From Vandiemenella viatica (Eukaryota > Arthropoda > Insecta > Orthoptera > Morabidae), in NCBI GenBank assembly GCA_031002005.1, contig CM061919.1:19601687-19665686 (forward strand): a stretch of 64,000 bases of DNA. Direction: 5' to 3'. This document shows positions 12,325-24,344 of the stretch, in pieces. Numbering within the stretch: the stretch's first letter is position 1; the number at the start of each line of letters is the position of its first letter. Position numbers and translations under genes: made by a program. Below the pieces are notes generated by a model. The model saw nothing but the letters and a program-made list of their open reading frames with translations. It made no database searches and had not been told where the DNA came from.

Positions 12325-12871
12325 TCTATCTATCTATACGTATAAAACGAAAACCGGAGATAATTGTAATATAAAAACTCGGAAACTATGGAGCAGATTT
12401 CGATGGGGTTTTCACTGTTTTGAAGCTTAGAACATTAATTCACTTGTCTAGCATGTCTTATGTTTCAACGTCAAATAATGTAGGAGCATTAAATGAAATT
12501 CTGAACGTATGGTGAGGAATTTCACAGGAGGAATGACTAGATGCTGCATACGTCACACTAAACACACAACTACAATATAATATCTCTGACCATAGCCTTT
12601 GATGAACAATTTACAATAATAAACATTTTTTCATACTCCAAACTGAACAAAACTTGAAATATTATTTCCTTTAATACGGGGTGTTTATTTTTAAACGCTC
12701 GATGGCCGTATTGAATGCGAGGAATTAAGAACGAAAAATCAATAGAGATTCTCTTTGCCCATGATGTCTGGCAATGTCTTTGACCATCAGCTTCAGTATT
12801 TGTCTCTGACATCAATGTTATTAAAATAAATTATTTACGATAATTTTCTGGATAAATTACGTTGAATTATA

Positions 12872-13135
12872 GGTTCAAGTTTACGTCGCGATACACGACG
12901 TTGCTAACTTAGGACAAAATGATTGTATCTTTGCGCTTATGATTGAAGCTTTGAATTTTTGCCGCCAATATTAGCGGAGATTGTGGTTAGGTTGAAATTC
13001 AGCCTGGACCATAATGAAAACTGAACCTTTTTATTACACCCAATGGTACGAGGAATTTAGTTATCAGTTATTTTAGCAACTTTCATAAGCACTATGTCAC
13101 GTTATAACATCATATATCGCGACATAAACTACTCC
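12872..13135 (+). mobile_element. MITE with 9-bp target duplication
   Basis: A 264-bp element with imperfect terminal inverted repeats: GGTTCAAGTTTACGTCGCGATACA against GGAGTAGTTTATGTCGCGATATA. It is flanked by perfect 9-bp repeats TGAATTATA (12863-12871 and 13136-13144). A 9-bp duplication and GG ends suggest mobilisation by a Mutator-like transposase; that is inference. Confidence 0.9.
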
Positions 13136-13314
13136 TGAATTATACAGGTAAAACTAATACTAAAATATCTCTGGCGTTTTAGTTTGGATTCAATTATTCA
13201 CATTAACCAACGTTTAACGTAATTTTTTTTTCCCCTATTGATTGTGTTTTTCAGTATTGGATTTTCTATATTTGCATAAAAGACTGAATCTGTATAGCTA
13301 AAATTTCAGGCGCT

Positions 13315-13660
13315 TGGAGCTTACAGATTCATTTCGTTCGCAGTAATTAATTCGTACGCTGATGTTTTTTTTTATCATATGAAGTTTGTATTCAACCTTT
13401 AGTGTTAGGTGCTGATAGATTCATTCCGTTCGCAGTAATTAATACGTACGCTGATTTTTTTTTTTTTTATCATTAGAAGTTTGTATTAAAACTTTAGTGT
13501 TGAAAATAATAACGACTTAGGACAACTGAACATTTTTTGGTATTAGGGTGTATCTGATGTAATCTAGCTTTTATTAATTTTATATTTTATAGCGTTGTTT
13601 AGTAATGCATTGGCTTTTAACAGCTTTTATTAATTTCATAATTTATTAAATTGTTTACTA
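13315..13660 (+). repeat. Tandem repeats inside the large Helitron
   Basis: Two adjacent units of about 93 bases (13315-13409, 13410-13501) share GATTCATT.CGTTCGCAGTAATTAAT.CGTACGCTGAT and a TTTAGTGTT end. A third, diverged unit lies at 22030-22115, beyond Helitron 2. A second repeated motif, GCTTTTATTAATTT...TACTAATGCGG, follows. Confidence 0.75.
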
Positions 13661-14734
13661 ATGCGGTTTTTACGTCAACTGTTGCGCCGCAATTTGATGA
13701 TGAATTCTCATATAACTCAATGAGTCAGAAAAAAGTAAAAAAAAAAAAATATGTCTCGCTTAGCTCTCGAGTTATCGAAAGTAAAAATTTATTTATAGAT
13801 ATAGATTCTTTTCCGTTTGACAACGATTTTCTTCTCAAATTGACCACAAGCGCTCGAAGGAAAATAAAAGTCCCATTATTCAGTCGGGGACATAATTCGC
13901 GAGACCCCTCGCCTTTTGATTATGCTTCGTTCTAGACACGAATACCGCATGGGACAGCATAACACTAAATTCATGATAAAATAGACCTCTCATACCAAAC
14001 ACTTTACCCGACAATAAAAAAAAGATCCCGTGCAGCAAGAAACGCGCAGACGCTCAGAGGCAAAGTTCGGAGTTCTACAGTAAAAATAATCACGAATATC
14101 ACCATTTTAGTCATAATAATTATTGAAATAACCAAATCGATTGATTGTAGAGATATGATAACACCTTTTTCGTAATTTAGATAACCGTTGCGTATTTTTG
14201 TTTTCTCGAATAAACAGTTAACAATTCGCTAATAAACGCAATAATATGGCGAATACCGAAAAGCATCACTAAATTACGAACGGAAAACCAATAAGAGAGT
14301 TTGAATTGACTTAGTTACATTTTCTAGCGCTGCAGCGTTATATAACTGTGTGTGACAAATACACACAAAGGTTAAGGGTAAGTAGAAAGAGCATTTACGA
14401 AAGAACTATAATGGTAAACTATGTCACGAAATATAAATAAATAATTTTCAGGAAATTAATTGATGCGGAATGTTAACACCTTAATTTTGTTTTCATCATA
14501 CCATATTTAGAAGGTAAGCTATACTTAATCCCAGTAGAAACAGTTTTAGTAATAATAACAATAATTAAGAACAGTAAATAAATAAATAAATCCGTCTGCA
14601 ATATGAATTAGCGGTTCCCCATTTTAAACCTGGCAGATAGAAGGAGGGATACTTTCATCTCTCTCTTTGTTTCTAACACTGATACTTCTATAAAATTTTC
14701 TGTCAAGCTTTATTACCTGCCTTCCAAGCCCGAT
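13661..14734. other. Unassigned interior of the large Helitron
   Basis: A 94-codon frame without an ATG start (13651-13935) shows no motif. I see nothing else to annotate. Confidence 0.4.
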
Positions 14735-15185
14735 TAGTTATAGGTAACACTAATGCCTGGCATTCGGGAGGACGCGAATTCAAACCCCGCCGGGGATCCA
14801 ATTTCAGTATTCCATGATTTTCATAAATCTCACTAGCTGAGTTCCAGGAAAGATCATTTAAAAAGCGATGGTTGAAATTCTAACCCGATCATAGATTCCA
14901 ATACTATTAGGATCAATATCACATTCGCATCGATGAAATGAAGAAGACAAAAAAAAAAAAATAGATCGTGTTGGATGTGTGGTATCCGGCTTTCGGGAGG
15001 TCATCGGTTCGAATCCCCATCTAGCCATCGAGGTAAGCTTTTCAGATGGTTTCCCTAAATCACTCCAGGCGAATGCCGGGATTGTTCCTTCAAATGCCAT
15101 GGCCGATTTCTTCCCCATATTTGTCCCCAGTCCTTTCCTGCATCTAATGACCGCGATTGGATGTAAACATAGAAGCAAAAAATAA
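14735..15185 (+). repeat. Two SINE-A copies in a row
   Basis: 14735-14860 is a partial, divergent head (GCATTCGGGAGGACGCGAATTC with AAACCCCGCC). 14965-15185 is a fuller copy with B box GGTTCGAATCC and body CACTCCAGGCGAATGCCGGG, GCCATGGCCGATTTCTTCCCC. Both are on the plus strand. Confidence 0.75.
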
Positions 15186-15228
15186 TTTGTAATAGCGGTT
15201 TTCCCGGCAAATCTGATTTTAGAAAAAC

Positions 15229-15380
15229 TCTCGGCCGTGCGGCCGCGTCAGTTGATTGTAGATGAACGAATTTTCGATGGTGTAACATCCCATCATCTTC
15301 AGGTACCTGAAGATGATGGGATGTTACACCATCGATAATTAGTTCATCTACGATCAACTGACCCGGCCGCACCCCCGAGA
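15229..15380. repeat. 150-bp near-perfect palindrome of Penelope-type ends
   Basis: The arms 15229-15304 and 15305-15380 meet at GGTACC with no loop. Each arm is a Penelope-type terminal fragment like that at 5046-5147. The minus-strand reading of the left arm keeps CTGAAGA (15296-15302) and GAAA (15272-15275). The right arm has CTGAAGA at 15307-15313 but GATA at the second block. An A18 run follows. Confidence 0.85.
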
Positions 15381-15589
15381 CATTTTCAAAAAAAAAAAAA
15401 AAAAATTGATTTCCCAAATAAAAATAATTACATCTCTGTGGTGTGTTTTGGACATTTTCCTTGTTGGATTTATCTTATTCAACGGCCGAACATGGTAGCG
15501 AAGGGACTAGAGAGCTATTTCCACATGTGGAGAGTCTCTAGTTCGGTGTTGATTTAGGGCTGGTCGGCGTCGAAATAATTATAGAGGAA

Positions 15590-15780
15590 AAAGGACTGAT
15601 GGCATGTTTCGGGACGGATTTTAGCCTTGGCCATATCAGAGAATCATCCCAGCACTCACGGAGTGATTTCGATTAATCATGCAATATCGAAATACGGATA
15701 GATGCACGAAGTTTTGAACCCCTGTCGTTCCGAATGGGGTGGCTTGGGCGTTACCAGGACCCTCGGTCACTGGTGCGAAT
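15590..15780 (-). repeat. SINE-A, degenerate
   Basis: Recognised on minus by CGAGGGTCCTGGTAACGCC at its head, GGTTCAAAAC at the B box and a CACTCCGTGAGTGCTGGGATG body. It is strongly diverged. Confidence 0.6.
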
Positions 15781-17139
15781 CCGTCCAAGGGCATGGGTGT
15801 TAAAGTAGGTGTTGTTGTGTGTCTTGTGTCGTCTTTAAACTGTATGAGCAAAAAGCATTTGGAAATACATCAGTACACAGGATAAACACTCAAAAAGCCT
15901 TAGCTGGATGAAAAGCTATTGGGAGGAATGCCATTAAAAATTTAAAAATAATATTATTGAACCAAAACGCAATTGGCTGCCTTCAAAAATATCTCACAGG
16001 TCCACCTCATCTCAAAAAAATATTCTTTGTTCAGTGACAACTAGTAACATGGCTAAGATCTAAAAAGGTATTAGGATAAATTTTTTGGAAATTAGGCGTA
16101 CTGTAGTGAAGCTCTTTAATGCACACGGGAGGGCTATTTAATTTCAGTTGAGTGTATAGGATTTAATCTCCTTAAGATTATGCGTGGTTATTTCGTAAGA
16201 AGAAAATCTTCCTGCATGCACAGTACAGACGCAAGGAGGAAGTTACCGTCTGACAAACGTTTCGAGGAAGTGTTTATTTACTAGTGGCTCTGAGGAAGTG
16301 AAGAACCCTTGTTCAATAGAATTAGCTCTAATAACATTTGTGAATACGACAATCCGTACTCGAAATATTACCATTTTCGAATTAAGAACACCTCCAAATA
16401 CAGTGATTGTCATTTGATGGTAGTATCAGGATTTTGACTTCAGCACACCCTTATTGCATCTTGTGCATGTTCTACTTGCACTGTTTGATTACAAAACGAA
16501 TAAATCAATATTGGACCTATTTTTTTTTTTAAAAGAAATAAACTGGAAGTGCACGTTATTGAAAATGGACCTGCCGCAATATGCTGATCTAAATATTTTA
16601 TAACCTTCGGTGCCTTTGACTATTTAACCTGCTGACTATTGTTGAGGTAATGTGGAACTCTATTGTGAAATCAACACAAGACGATCACTACACTCATTCA
16701 AAAGCAACCACACGCGCAGTAGCTCTCGAATCGGTGAATTTTATTATTCGTGTGACGGAGGGTGCATTGCACCTATCCGAAAGTATAATGGTTCTGAAGG
16801 GAAATGCGGGATAAGGCAGGAGGCCTTTATAATGCGAAGACAGTGTTCTATCCCCTACACTGCTAGCGCCAGCTTAAGTATCTTGGCGGGACTCTAGCGA
16901 AGGAATTTGTGAATGTGTTTGCGGTCATGGTTTGCTAACACGGAAGACAATTTCGTAGGCCCACAGAACAAGGAAATTATCAGACATTTCAGGCATGCGA
17001 TATTCCTTTTCCTCGTTCAACTAACTTGCTTATATTGCTAACTGAGGCTGTTGTCTCACACAGTTAACAGATGAAAGAATTATACAGGAGTAGAACAGTA
17101 TATCCTTGAGGAACCAGGGCTTTCTGAACTTTTTAAAAT
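15781..17139. other. No recognisable gene
   Basis: An 81-codon frame (16652-16897) without a motif is the longest. I see no repeat or RNA gene. Confidence 0.4.
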
Positions 17140-17325
17140 TTGTTTCCAGCTTGACTTCACGACTTCGAGGTCATAGGAGACAGGAATATGGGCTTTTTGA
17201 TGGAAATATCCCAACGTTCGAGAAAACCGTAGAAAATCAAAACCTGGATGGCCAGAAGGGGATTTGAACCCGCATCCTCTCAAATGCGAGGCCAGAACAT
17301 TGTCGCTCGTCCACTACGCCCAGTT
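17140..17325 (-). repeat. SINE-A, diverged
   Basis: On minus: head GTAGTGGACGAGCGACAATGTTCTGGCCTC without the usual A box, B box GGTTCAAATCC, then CCATCCAGG and the body. It is inside the large Helitron. Confidence 0.75.
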
Positions 17326-17999
17326 TTTTTAATTGGTCCTTAACATGTAGATATATAGGAACAATGATTACAGACTGACTCGGCAATGAATCTTTTTCAA
17401 TATATCTATTTTTGCAGCCTAGTAGACGCAAAAATATTTGATCAACTAAAGATTTCAGATCTTAATCACATTGTTTCTCATGAACCCGGAAACAATCATA
17501 ATACACCCACTTTTATAACCACATATGTAACGTTTCAATTAGTTTTTCGAAGATAACATCATTTTTCTTTACAAATCCAGCTTATTCCTGTTTGAAAAGC
17601 AATCATCCTTTTCGTTAAGAATGCAGGCATAAGAGTTTGAAAAGCTCCACCGCACATGGAATTAGCCAACGTCATTAACTGTAAGACTGACAGCGGTCTT
17701 TATCCAAGACCATTCTTCCTTGTAGAAAATACCATGGTGGCTCACAACGTGAGAAGAATTATTGCGCCGGTTCAAATTCCCGTAGGCTATCAGATTTCGT
17801 TTTTCCATGTTTTCTAAAAACCCCTTGCAGATTAATGTCAGGATGATTCTTCTGGAAGGCATACCTCTTGGGCGCGGAGCTCAACATTAAATTTTTCCTT
17901 ACTTTCTGACATAATCTAGCTGTCAGTCATATTATAATCTACTAGCAGTTACCCGCGACTTCGTCCGCGTGGAAGAGTGTTGTAATATAAGATTTTGTT

Positions 18000-18292
18000 G
18001 AGAGGTCTGGTCGCTCAGTGGTTAGGGCGTCCAACTGGACATGGAAAAGTCCACAGCTTGAATCCCAGTCTCCAGAGGGTTTTCATAGGTCCTTAGCTCG
18101 ACCTTCACCTGTGGCACAGGTTGTTGTGTGATGTGAAGTGTGCCAGAATGCTCACGTGGTTCTGATTCCACGTTGAACTTAGGTCCTCTATGCCCAGTAG
18201 GATTACTGCGTTAGGTTAAGTGGCTACGAAAGGGGCTGATTGCGTAGACGTAATGAAGCCTTGCCACCAGGTCAATATGACCATACAATTAA
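18000..18292 (+). repeat. SINE-B inside Helitron 2
   Basis: A tRNA-like head GGTCTGGTCGCTCAGTGG with B-box relic AGCTTGAATCCCAG, followed by the family body ending near GCCACCAGGTCAATATGACC. It is the same ancestral insertion as 10810-11105. Confidence 0.8.
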
Positions 18293-18470
18293 TTTTAGAG
18301 CTATTTTTATTGGTGATGGTAGTAATAAATACTGCAATAAAATAACAAAAATGTATTTGTTCCAAACAACTTCATCGAACTTTTAAAACAATAAAAATGT
18401 TAGTAGTATTTTCAGTTTAATACATCGGTATATATATTGTAGAATTTGTTATTTTCTGAAAAAACATGTA

Positions 18471-18975
18471 AATTTTTTGCACTCGGTACCCGTGAGCAGG
18501 CAACATATAGTTGACCAAAGGAAAAGCAGTGAGTATCCTAGTGTATTCCCACCAATTTCAACGTTTGACCTTGCGATTTATTAATTGTTATTGAAAATGA
18601 AATTTTAATGGGAACTGTAATGTTTTAAATTCAAAGGGAATATTACTGGGAATAATTTGGATACGCGGAATTATAACGGCTTCCCCTTTAGATGCACCGG
18701 TAAGAATTGTCGCCTTCACAATGTTTCTTCCTAGTTCTGTGATGTGTAATCTGGTGCCATTACAATACCTTGAGCGGAGGGGTGGGGGGGGGGAGGGTCG
18801 AGATTACGCATCAGGAGACTTCGAGTGCCAACCATAAGCTCGAGTTTATGGGACGATAGCCCAGATAACTCGAAGGAATTTGAAAACTCGACGGGGTAGG
18901 TAGCAGCTTCGTCAGTTAACCTTACTGTATCGATGGAAGAGTGTGTTGTCACTTCCCCGACTATTTCCTCTAATA

Positions 18976-19006
<31 letters not shown>

Positions 19007-19385
19007 TTGCTCCAGAATCATTTTTCGGGGCAAGTATTGTCTTCTCACATAACCAGTTTTCGTCATTGATAATATTTAGTTGAATGCTCGGGAAAACATT
19101 AGAAATGAGCTCACGTTTGTTCAATTGTTTCAGCAACTCGTTGCAATGCCAAATATGTGGCATATTGTTATTGCCGTCTTTTTGTTTGCTTCGGTGTTTC
19201 AGAAGCTCGATTGCCAATCCGCTTGCTCTTAGCAAGCACCGAGCTCGCGATTTTCCCGGTGTGATCTTCCAGACACCAAGCGTTCATTTTGGTGTTGTCG
19301 CCCAACTTGTGACTGTTCCGGCAATTCAGCATCTCCAGAAGCCGCAATACGTGCTAAGTGCTCAACCCTGTGCAACTCTGCTATA
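18471..19385 (-). pseudogene. Helitron Rep/helicase, C-terminal Pif1-like fragment
   Basis: Several short frames together encode the end of a Helitron helicase. In order on minus they read INDENWLCEKTILAPKN, YPVEFSNSFELSG, then LELMVGTRSLLMRNLDPP, NGTRLHITELGRNIVKATIL, IPRIQIIPSNIPFEFKTLQF, ITINKSQGQTLKLVGIH, then a stop, and FGQLYVACSRVPSAKN (helicase motif VI). These are the hallmark C-terminal blocks of the Pif1-type helicase in Helitron transposases. A (TA)n microsatellite and A run interrupt it near 18973-19008. Upstream, at 19150-19330, traces of the N-terminal RASETPEQT-type repeats follow directly, so the replication-initiator domain and most of the helicase are deleted. Not functional. 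Confidence 0.85.
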
Positions 19386-20886
19386 GGATTTGTTCCTGGG
19401 TTTTGGCTTTTTTCACAGCCGTAGTTTTCTTACATTTCATTGAGAGATTTGAATTTCGTTTACCCGGCATCTCTTAAAATTACTAATTTCAAGACTTGCG
19501 AATAAAAATTAATATAGTTTTAATTAATGGAAACTCAAAACGTCAAAATATGATGGAAGCGACTAAACATCCAAAAAATTTACTAACATTCAAAGAGCAA
19601 ATAAATACCTAAGTGGCCCAAGACGTTGATCTCGTTAAAAAATTGCGAAACTAAAAATGTATATTTTTTTTTAAGTGAACTTATTTGCTCTCTGAATATT
19701 AATTTTGTTTTGAAGATATGTGGGTTCCATCAATTAATTCTGTTTTAAATCAGAAATTTAGGTATTATAGTAATAATTGATTCTTTTATTCATAATGTTC
19801 AGTGTTAATGTTCGTTTCTCTATCTGTGAAAACAGTTGACTGCATTTAGATCAGTATACTATAGTTTGTTCGTTTCGATCCATTAATTCTTCTCTGAAAT
19901 ATAAATTACAACGTTAAAGTAGTAATAGATTCTTTATTCATAATAGGTTTCTGAATCTGCAAACAGAATTGAATGTCTACCGGCAAATCACCACTCTGCT
20001 TTTCTGACTCTCCACTATCTGAATAAAACATTTATAAATTTCAAAAATTTACTTCGAGCAATGCCGTGTGTTCTGCTAAATCATCCAAGCTTATTATATA
20101 TCTTTTGATACAATATCATTATAAAGCGATACATGACGTCACTAAAATGGTGCTCTTGAAAGAAGCTTAAACTATTAATAATGTTTCAGTTCTCATTTTG
20201 GTCCAGGCTCCATTTCAACAAAGTGAAAAACTCCGCTAATAGTACCGCTAGAAAATCAAAGCTTCTATCACTCGCGCATTAATACATTAGAAACGTGAAT
20301 TATTATTTCAGATCGCAGGAAAATAAATACTGAATACATATGAAACTTCATTCATTATTGCAGTTACATAATTAAAAAATTTATACTAAAATGCTTGTAA
20401 ATTACAGTGTACAACGGAAAGTTCATAATTCTCTACAACTCTAAGACAATTTTTGTTAATATTGCTGGTCAAGCTTACATCGCGATAAGGTGACTGTTAC
20501 TGCTCGTGATTTAGTAAGGCGTATAATGAAATTAATTTTGATAGTAATTTATGCTACACTAATTAGGAATCTTGATATAGAAAAATCTGTTACTATTCGA
20601 AATACAGTTCCAATGCATTTAATGTGTTGAGGTGTGTTCATAACGTTTGTAGCGGCAATATTAGCAGAGATAGTGGTTAGGTTGAAATGCTTCCTGGACC
20701 AGAATGTTTTTGTTACAGTATAAGGCAGAATTCATTTAGTTATTATTAGTAATAAATAAGCAGCTTTCATAAGCTCCGTGTAAATGAGGTGTATCGCGTT
20801 GTAAACGACTTGCAATATTGCTTCATGAAACATTAAGTCTCTACGTTAGGCCATTGAATACATTCGTTTTAAGTGAAGGATTTACT

Positions 20887-21143
20887 GGAGTAGTTTACGT
20901 GGCGATACATAACGCCACAACGTGACATAGTGCTTATGATATTTGCTTAAATAACTGATAACTAAATTTCTCATGCCATTGGCTGTGACAAAAACATTCA
21001 GTTTTCATTATGGTCCAGGCTGAATATCAATGTAACCACAATATTATTGGCGCTACAAATTCAAAACCTCAACCACACGCGCATTGAAACAATTATTTTA
21101 TCCTAAGTTAGCATCGTCGTGTATCGCGACGTAAACTTGAACC
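20887..21143 (+). mobile_element. MITE copy in Helitron 2
   Basis: It has ends GGAGTAGTTTACGTGGCGATACA and TGTATCGCGACGTAAACTTGAACC. The flanks GGATTTACT (20878-20886) and GGATTTATT (21144-21152) match at 8 of 9 bases. Helitron 1 has no MITE here. Confidence 0.85.
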
Positions 21144-23066
21144 GGATTTATTAGATATTTGTAGAAATTGAACAGTAAGTAAAAAGCACTGTTTCCTAAA
21201 TCATAGTCTACTATTTGTACTGATTTATACAAAAATTTTGAACAAAAAAGGGTTTGTTAATAATTTGTAATATTACAGAGAATGTATAGTGGAAAAAAAG
21301 AAGACACACAGGAAATAAATTAAACCGAGATAGAATGGAATCCGTAACAATTTTTTTAAATACGACATTTCGAGCACCGCCATTTTACACTTTTAGTAAA
21401 TCGACTTTCGTGCTGGTATAATCATAGCATTTTACGTTGTTTTTTCCAAGCTCTGATTTTTCACATTTAGTATATTACGATCGAAATTATGGAGCAATAT
21501 TTGAGATGTCATACTAACGCAGATGAAAAAAATCTCTTTACGAACTTAACAACAGTACCTACCTTTTTTAATTTAAGGTTAAGTACATATTTATAATTCC
21601 TGCTTTCAAACTATTGTTTGTCAAGTGCATCAGTTTTATGGCTTTTAAACTAAACACAAACTTGCATATGTAAGAAGGTTTTCACTACTTTTATTTCTGA
21701 AAAGCAGTGTTTGCGATTTATGTAAAAAGCAAAGAGTAAACGTTGCTCGGCTGTCTACGAAGTAGGAAACTCTTTGTTGCTTCCGAATTGATATTAATGG
21801 CAATTTCTAAAAGAACTATGCGTTTTTGCGGGATAAAATCTATCCTATAACACTTCGCACGCAATTAACTGACTTCATGCCAAATTTCATTAAATATGTT
21901 GAGTTATTAAGGCGTGATTGACTGCAGACGTACATCCAAACACACATCCGAACTTTCTCATTTATAGATATATAGATTTAAGTTCTCGATATATAGAATG
22001 TCAGGCAAAAATATCGGGCGTTTGGAGCTGAAAGTAGAGTCATTGTGTTCATAATAATTAATGCGTAGGCTGATGGCTTTTATAGAAATAGAACATTGTA
22101 TTAAGCCTTTAGTGTTGCAAATAAAAACAGTTTAGGACAACAAAGCAATTTTTCTTCATTTTATAATTTATTGCGTTGTTTCGTAATGCAGTTTCTATGA
22201 TAACCATGGTGCCATAGTCCGTAAATCCCTGAAATAAATCGAAGTAAAGATTTTTTTTATTTTCGCTTTTTTCTGAATAACTGATATACAGCTGTGAATA
22301 CCTGATATTCAACTATTCAGGTACGAAATAGAATTTAATTTTGAGCTACAGTGCAAGATGAAGTAACATAATGAGAAATTTTTTTAACTCCAGCGGCAGA
22401 TGAGCCAGCACATTCAGACACATCTAATCTTTGACGCTACGAAAACTCGTTCAAAATCGATTCAGCAGTTTTCAGATAATGCTTGATTATTGCTAAAGTA
22501 AAGGTGCCGTAACGGCTTAAGATATACGTAAAATTTTAATTTTGAACCCAAATTTTCAAATTCTGAAAATCCACTCAAAATGTGTATTTTTTGCGTAATT
22601 CCGGAATACACAGATATATTCCAGATACATTTTTATGTATGTGGTATGTAATAATGTGCCTAATGTTTCGATTTTCCAGCAGCAACATTAGCAAATGTAA
22701 TCAGGTTGAAATGTAACCTGGACTAAAATGAAACTGACATTCCGTATCAAAGCACCCAAGCCACCCCGTTCTTGGAAGTGTGCTGTAAAATCACCGGTTA
22801 GTTTAGTACCGGAAATGGCCGGTACGAAATCAGTGAAACTTGGTAAGCATGAATCTGTTCAGACGAATAAAAATAGTGTACGGATAAATCAAATTAAACC
22901 CACTTCTTTCTTGGTAAGTTGGGGATGAATCTAGGTATGTTTTAATTCCGGAAATTGATGGCCCAAATTGTATGAAACTTGGAACATGTTACTGATTGCA
23001 TGAATAGAAACAGTGTATGGGTAAATCAACAACAACTAAACCGGGCAACACCGGGACCTCTGTTAG

Positions 23067-23641
23067 TATGGGATATTAATCGCGTTGTTTAAGGAAGTTT
23101 TACTAAACCAAAAATGACGAGCAAAATTGATCGGTTTCCTAGTAACCAAACATGTAACATTTTAATCTTTTTGTAGAAATGTAAAAAAAAAAAAAGATTA
23201 ATTCTGCTTCACATTCTACCTGAGCAAAGAGCTCAAATTGGTTGCTAAACTACAGAAATTTGCTGTCTCAATGAAATTCTCTATAATGTTTTCACATTTT
23301 TCAAGTGTGTCTTTAAGAAAAGATTGAGAGTTAGCTGAAATTAAATTACAACTCTGAGCAATAAAACTGCTAATTTTTACAAAATTCTATAAATCGGCTT
23401 TATTACTGTCCGCAGCTAGACTAGACGGAAACGTAGTGTTTACAAAGCGTTTAATACTGATTTCCTTGTTGACACTGGTCTTCCTACACTGACATTCCTT
23501 CACTGAACTTCTATTTTAAGCCTCAGTTTTCCTCCTATAATGTTCTCATTGAGTGGTTATAAGACTTCGAAATAATTAAGTTTGCAAAATGAATTGTTGC
23601 TGATCATTCTGAGATAGGCATTCTAATGTAAACAGCAGCTA
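23067..23641 (+). repeat. Inner left arm of the inverted duplication
   Basis: An inverted copy of about 25700-26414. Shared landmarks include GGGATATTAAT.GCGTTGTTTAAGGAAG, CAAACATGTAACATTTTAATC and TTAAGCCTCAGTTTTCCTCCTATAATG. Confidence 0.9.
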
Positions 23642-24344
23642 TTCAGTCATCGCTAATTTGCTAAGATCAATGAATATCATATAAGCGGGTGTAATATTTT
23701 TCCCAACATCTGCTCCAAAAAAATGAATCATGCGGGACAATATTTACTCTGAACCTATCAATGTTTATACGAAATCGTTGCTTTCCATAGAATACGCCAT
23801 AATAATGTTCAACAAAATACAACACCATGGCTCCGTAATGCAAGGTGAGATCCAGTTCTGTCAACACGGAAATGTCAGAAGTTGTGTGAGTTTTGACGAC
23901 GTGGAGATCAACAAGGTAATGTTTGAAATTTCTTCCTTACACTGGATTATAGAAAAAAAAAACCTTTACAGTCCACTGACAAGTCGTAGTTTTACTCGTA
24001 CTATATCGTATTCTGGACTCACCTCAAACGTGAAAAGTTTTCCGTCGTTCACGAGCAATGGAGTCTCCGTACAATTTCTTAAGTTACTCCCCTCCAGGAA
24101 TAAGTTTATCATGCATTGCTGTGGTATGAGATGGAGTCAGCTACTTCAGTGGAAATTACACCTCCGTACCAAACAGCAGATAACGGAAGTGAAAGGTTGA
24201 TTTTAAATGCAATACTTCTATAGCCAACTTCTTCTGCTCTGGTCATTATAGCACTGTGACACGGCCTGATTTGAATTCCGGTGGTTGAAAAACTTTTTAG
24301 AACCGGGACATATATCTGGATGGGCCGGCATCGTGTTTCACCCC
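23642..24344. other. Spacer of the inverted duplication, unassigned
   Basis: A 156-codon plus-strand frame (23730-24200) starts with ATG. It has no motif, low complexity or known family that I can recognise and lies between two repeats, so a chance frame is the simplest reading. Confidence 0.35.

Larger units (their letters stand above)
17942..21976 (-). mobile_element. Helitron 2, with helicase remnant
   Basis: On the minus strand it begins A|TCTATATATCTATAAATGAGAAAGTTCGG (21976) and ends CGGACGAAGTCGCGGGTAACTG then CTAG|T (17942). It is the inverted relative of Helitron 1. It is about 1 kb longer because it keeps a piece of the Rep/helicase gene (about 18450-19385), whose position corresponds to the junction near 10640 in Helitron 1. 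It carries its own MITE at 20887-21143, absent from Helitron 1. Confidence 0.85.
12325..23066 (+). mobile_element. Large composite Helitron (10.7 kb)
   Basis: The left end is A|TCTATCTATCTATACGTATAAAACG. The right end is AAACCGGGCAACACCGGGACCTCTGTTAG|T, a typical Helitron 3' terminus. The inverted-duplication arm at 26.4 kb is the unoccupied site: there GGACCCTCATA joins TATGGGATATT directly. Later insertions inside it are Helitron 2, a MITE, several SINE-A copies and a Penelope-terminus palindrome, so its own sequence is at most about 6 kb. I see no Rep or helicase gene of its own. More than one Helitron event at this site cannot be excluded. Confidence 0.75.

Noticed and set aside
13315..13501. 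CRISPR-like array
   Set aside because: Only two adjacent, imperfect 93-base units with no spacer structure, in a eukaryotic transposon.
13651..13935. 94-codon frame inside the large Helitron
   Set aside because: No ATG start, no motif; begins within tandem-repeat sequence.
11163..17941. A host gene with introns between repeats
   Set aside because: No exon-like frame with recognisable protein homology could be found; splice signals alone would be meaningless here.
23730..24200. 156-codon open frame in the spacer of the inverted duplication
   Set aside because: No recognisable domain; flanked by repeats; composition like the surrounding noncoding DNA.
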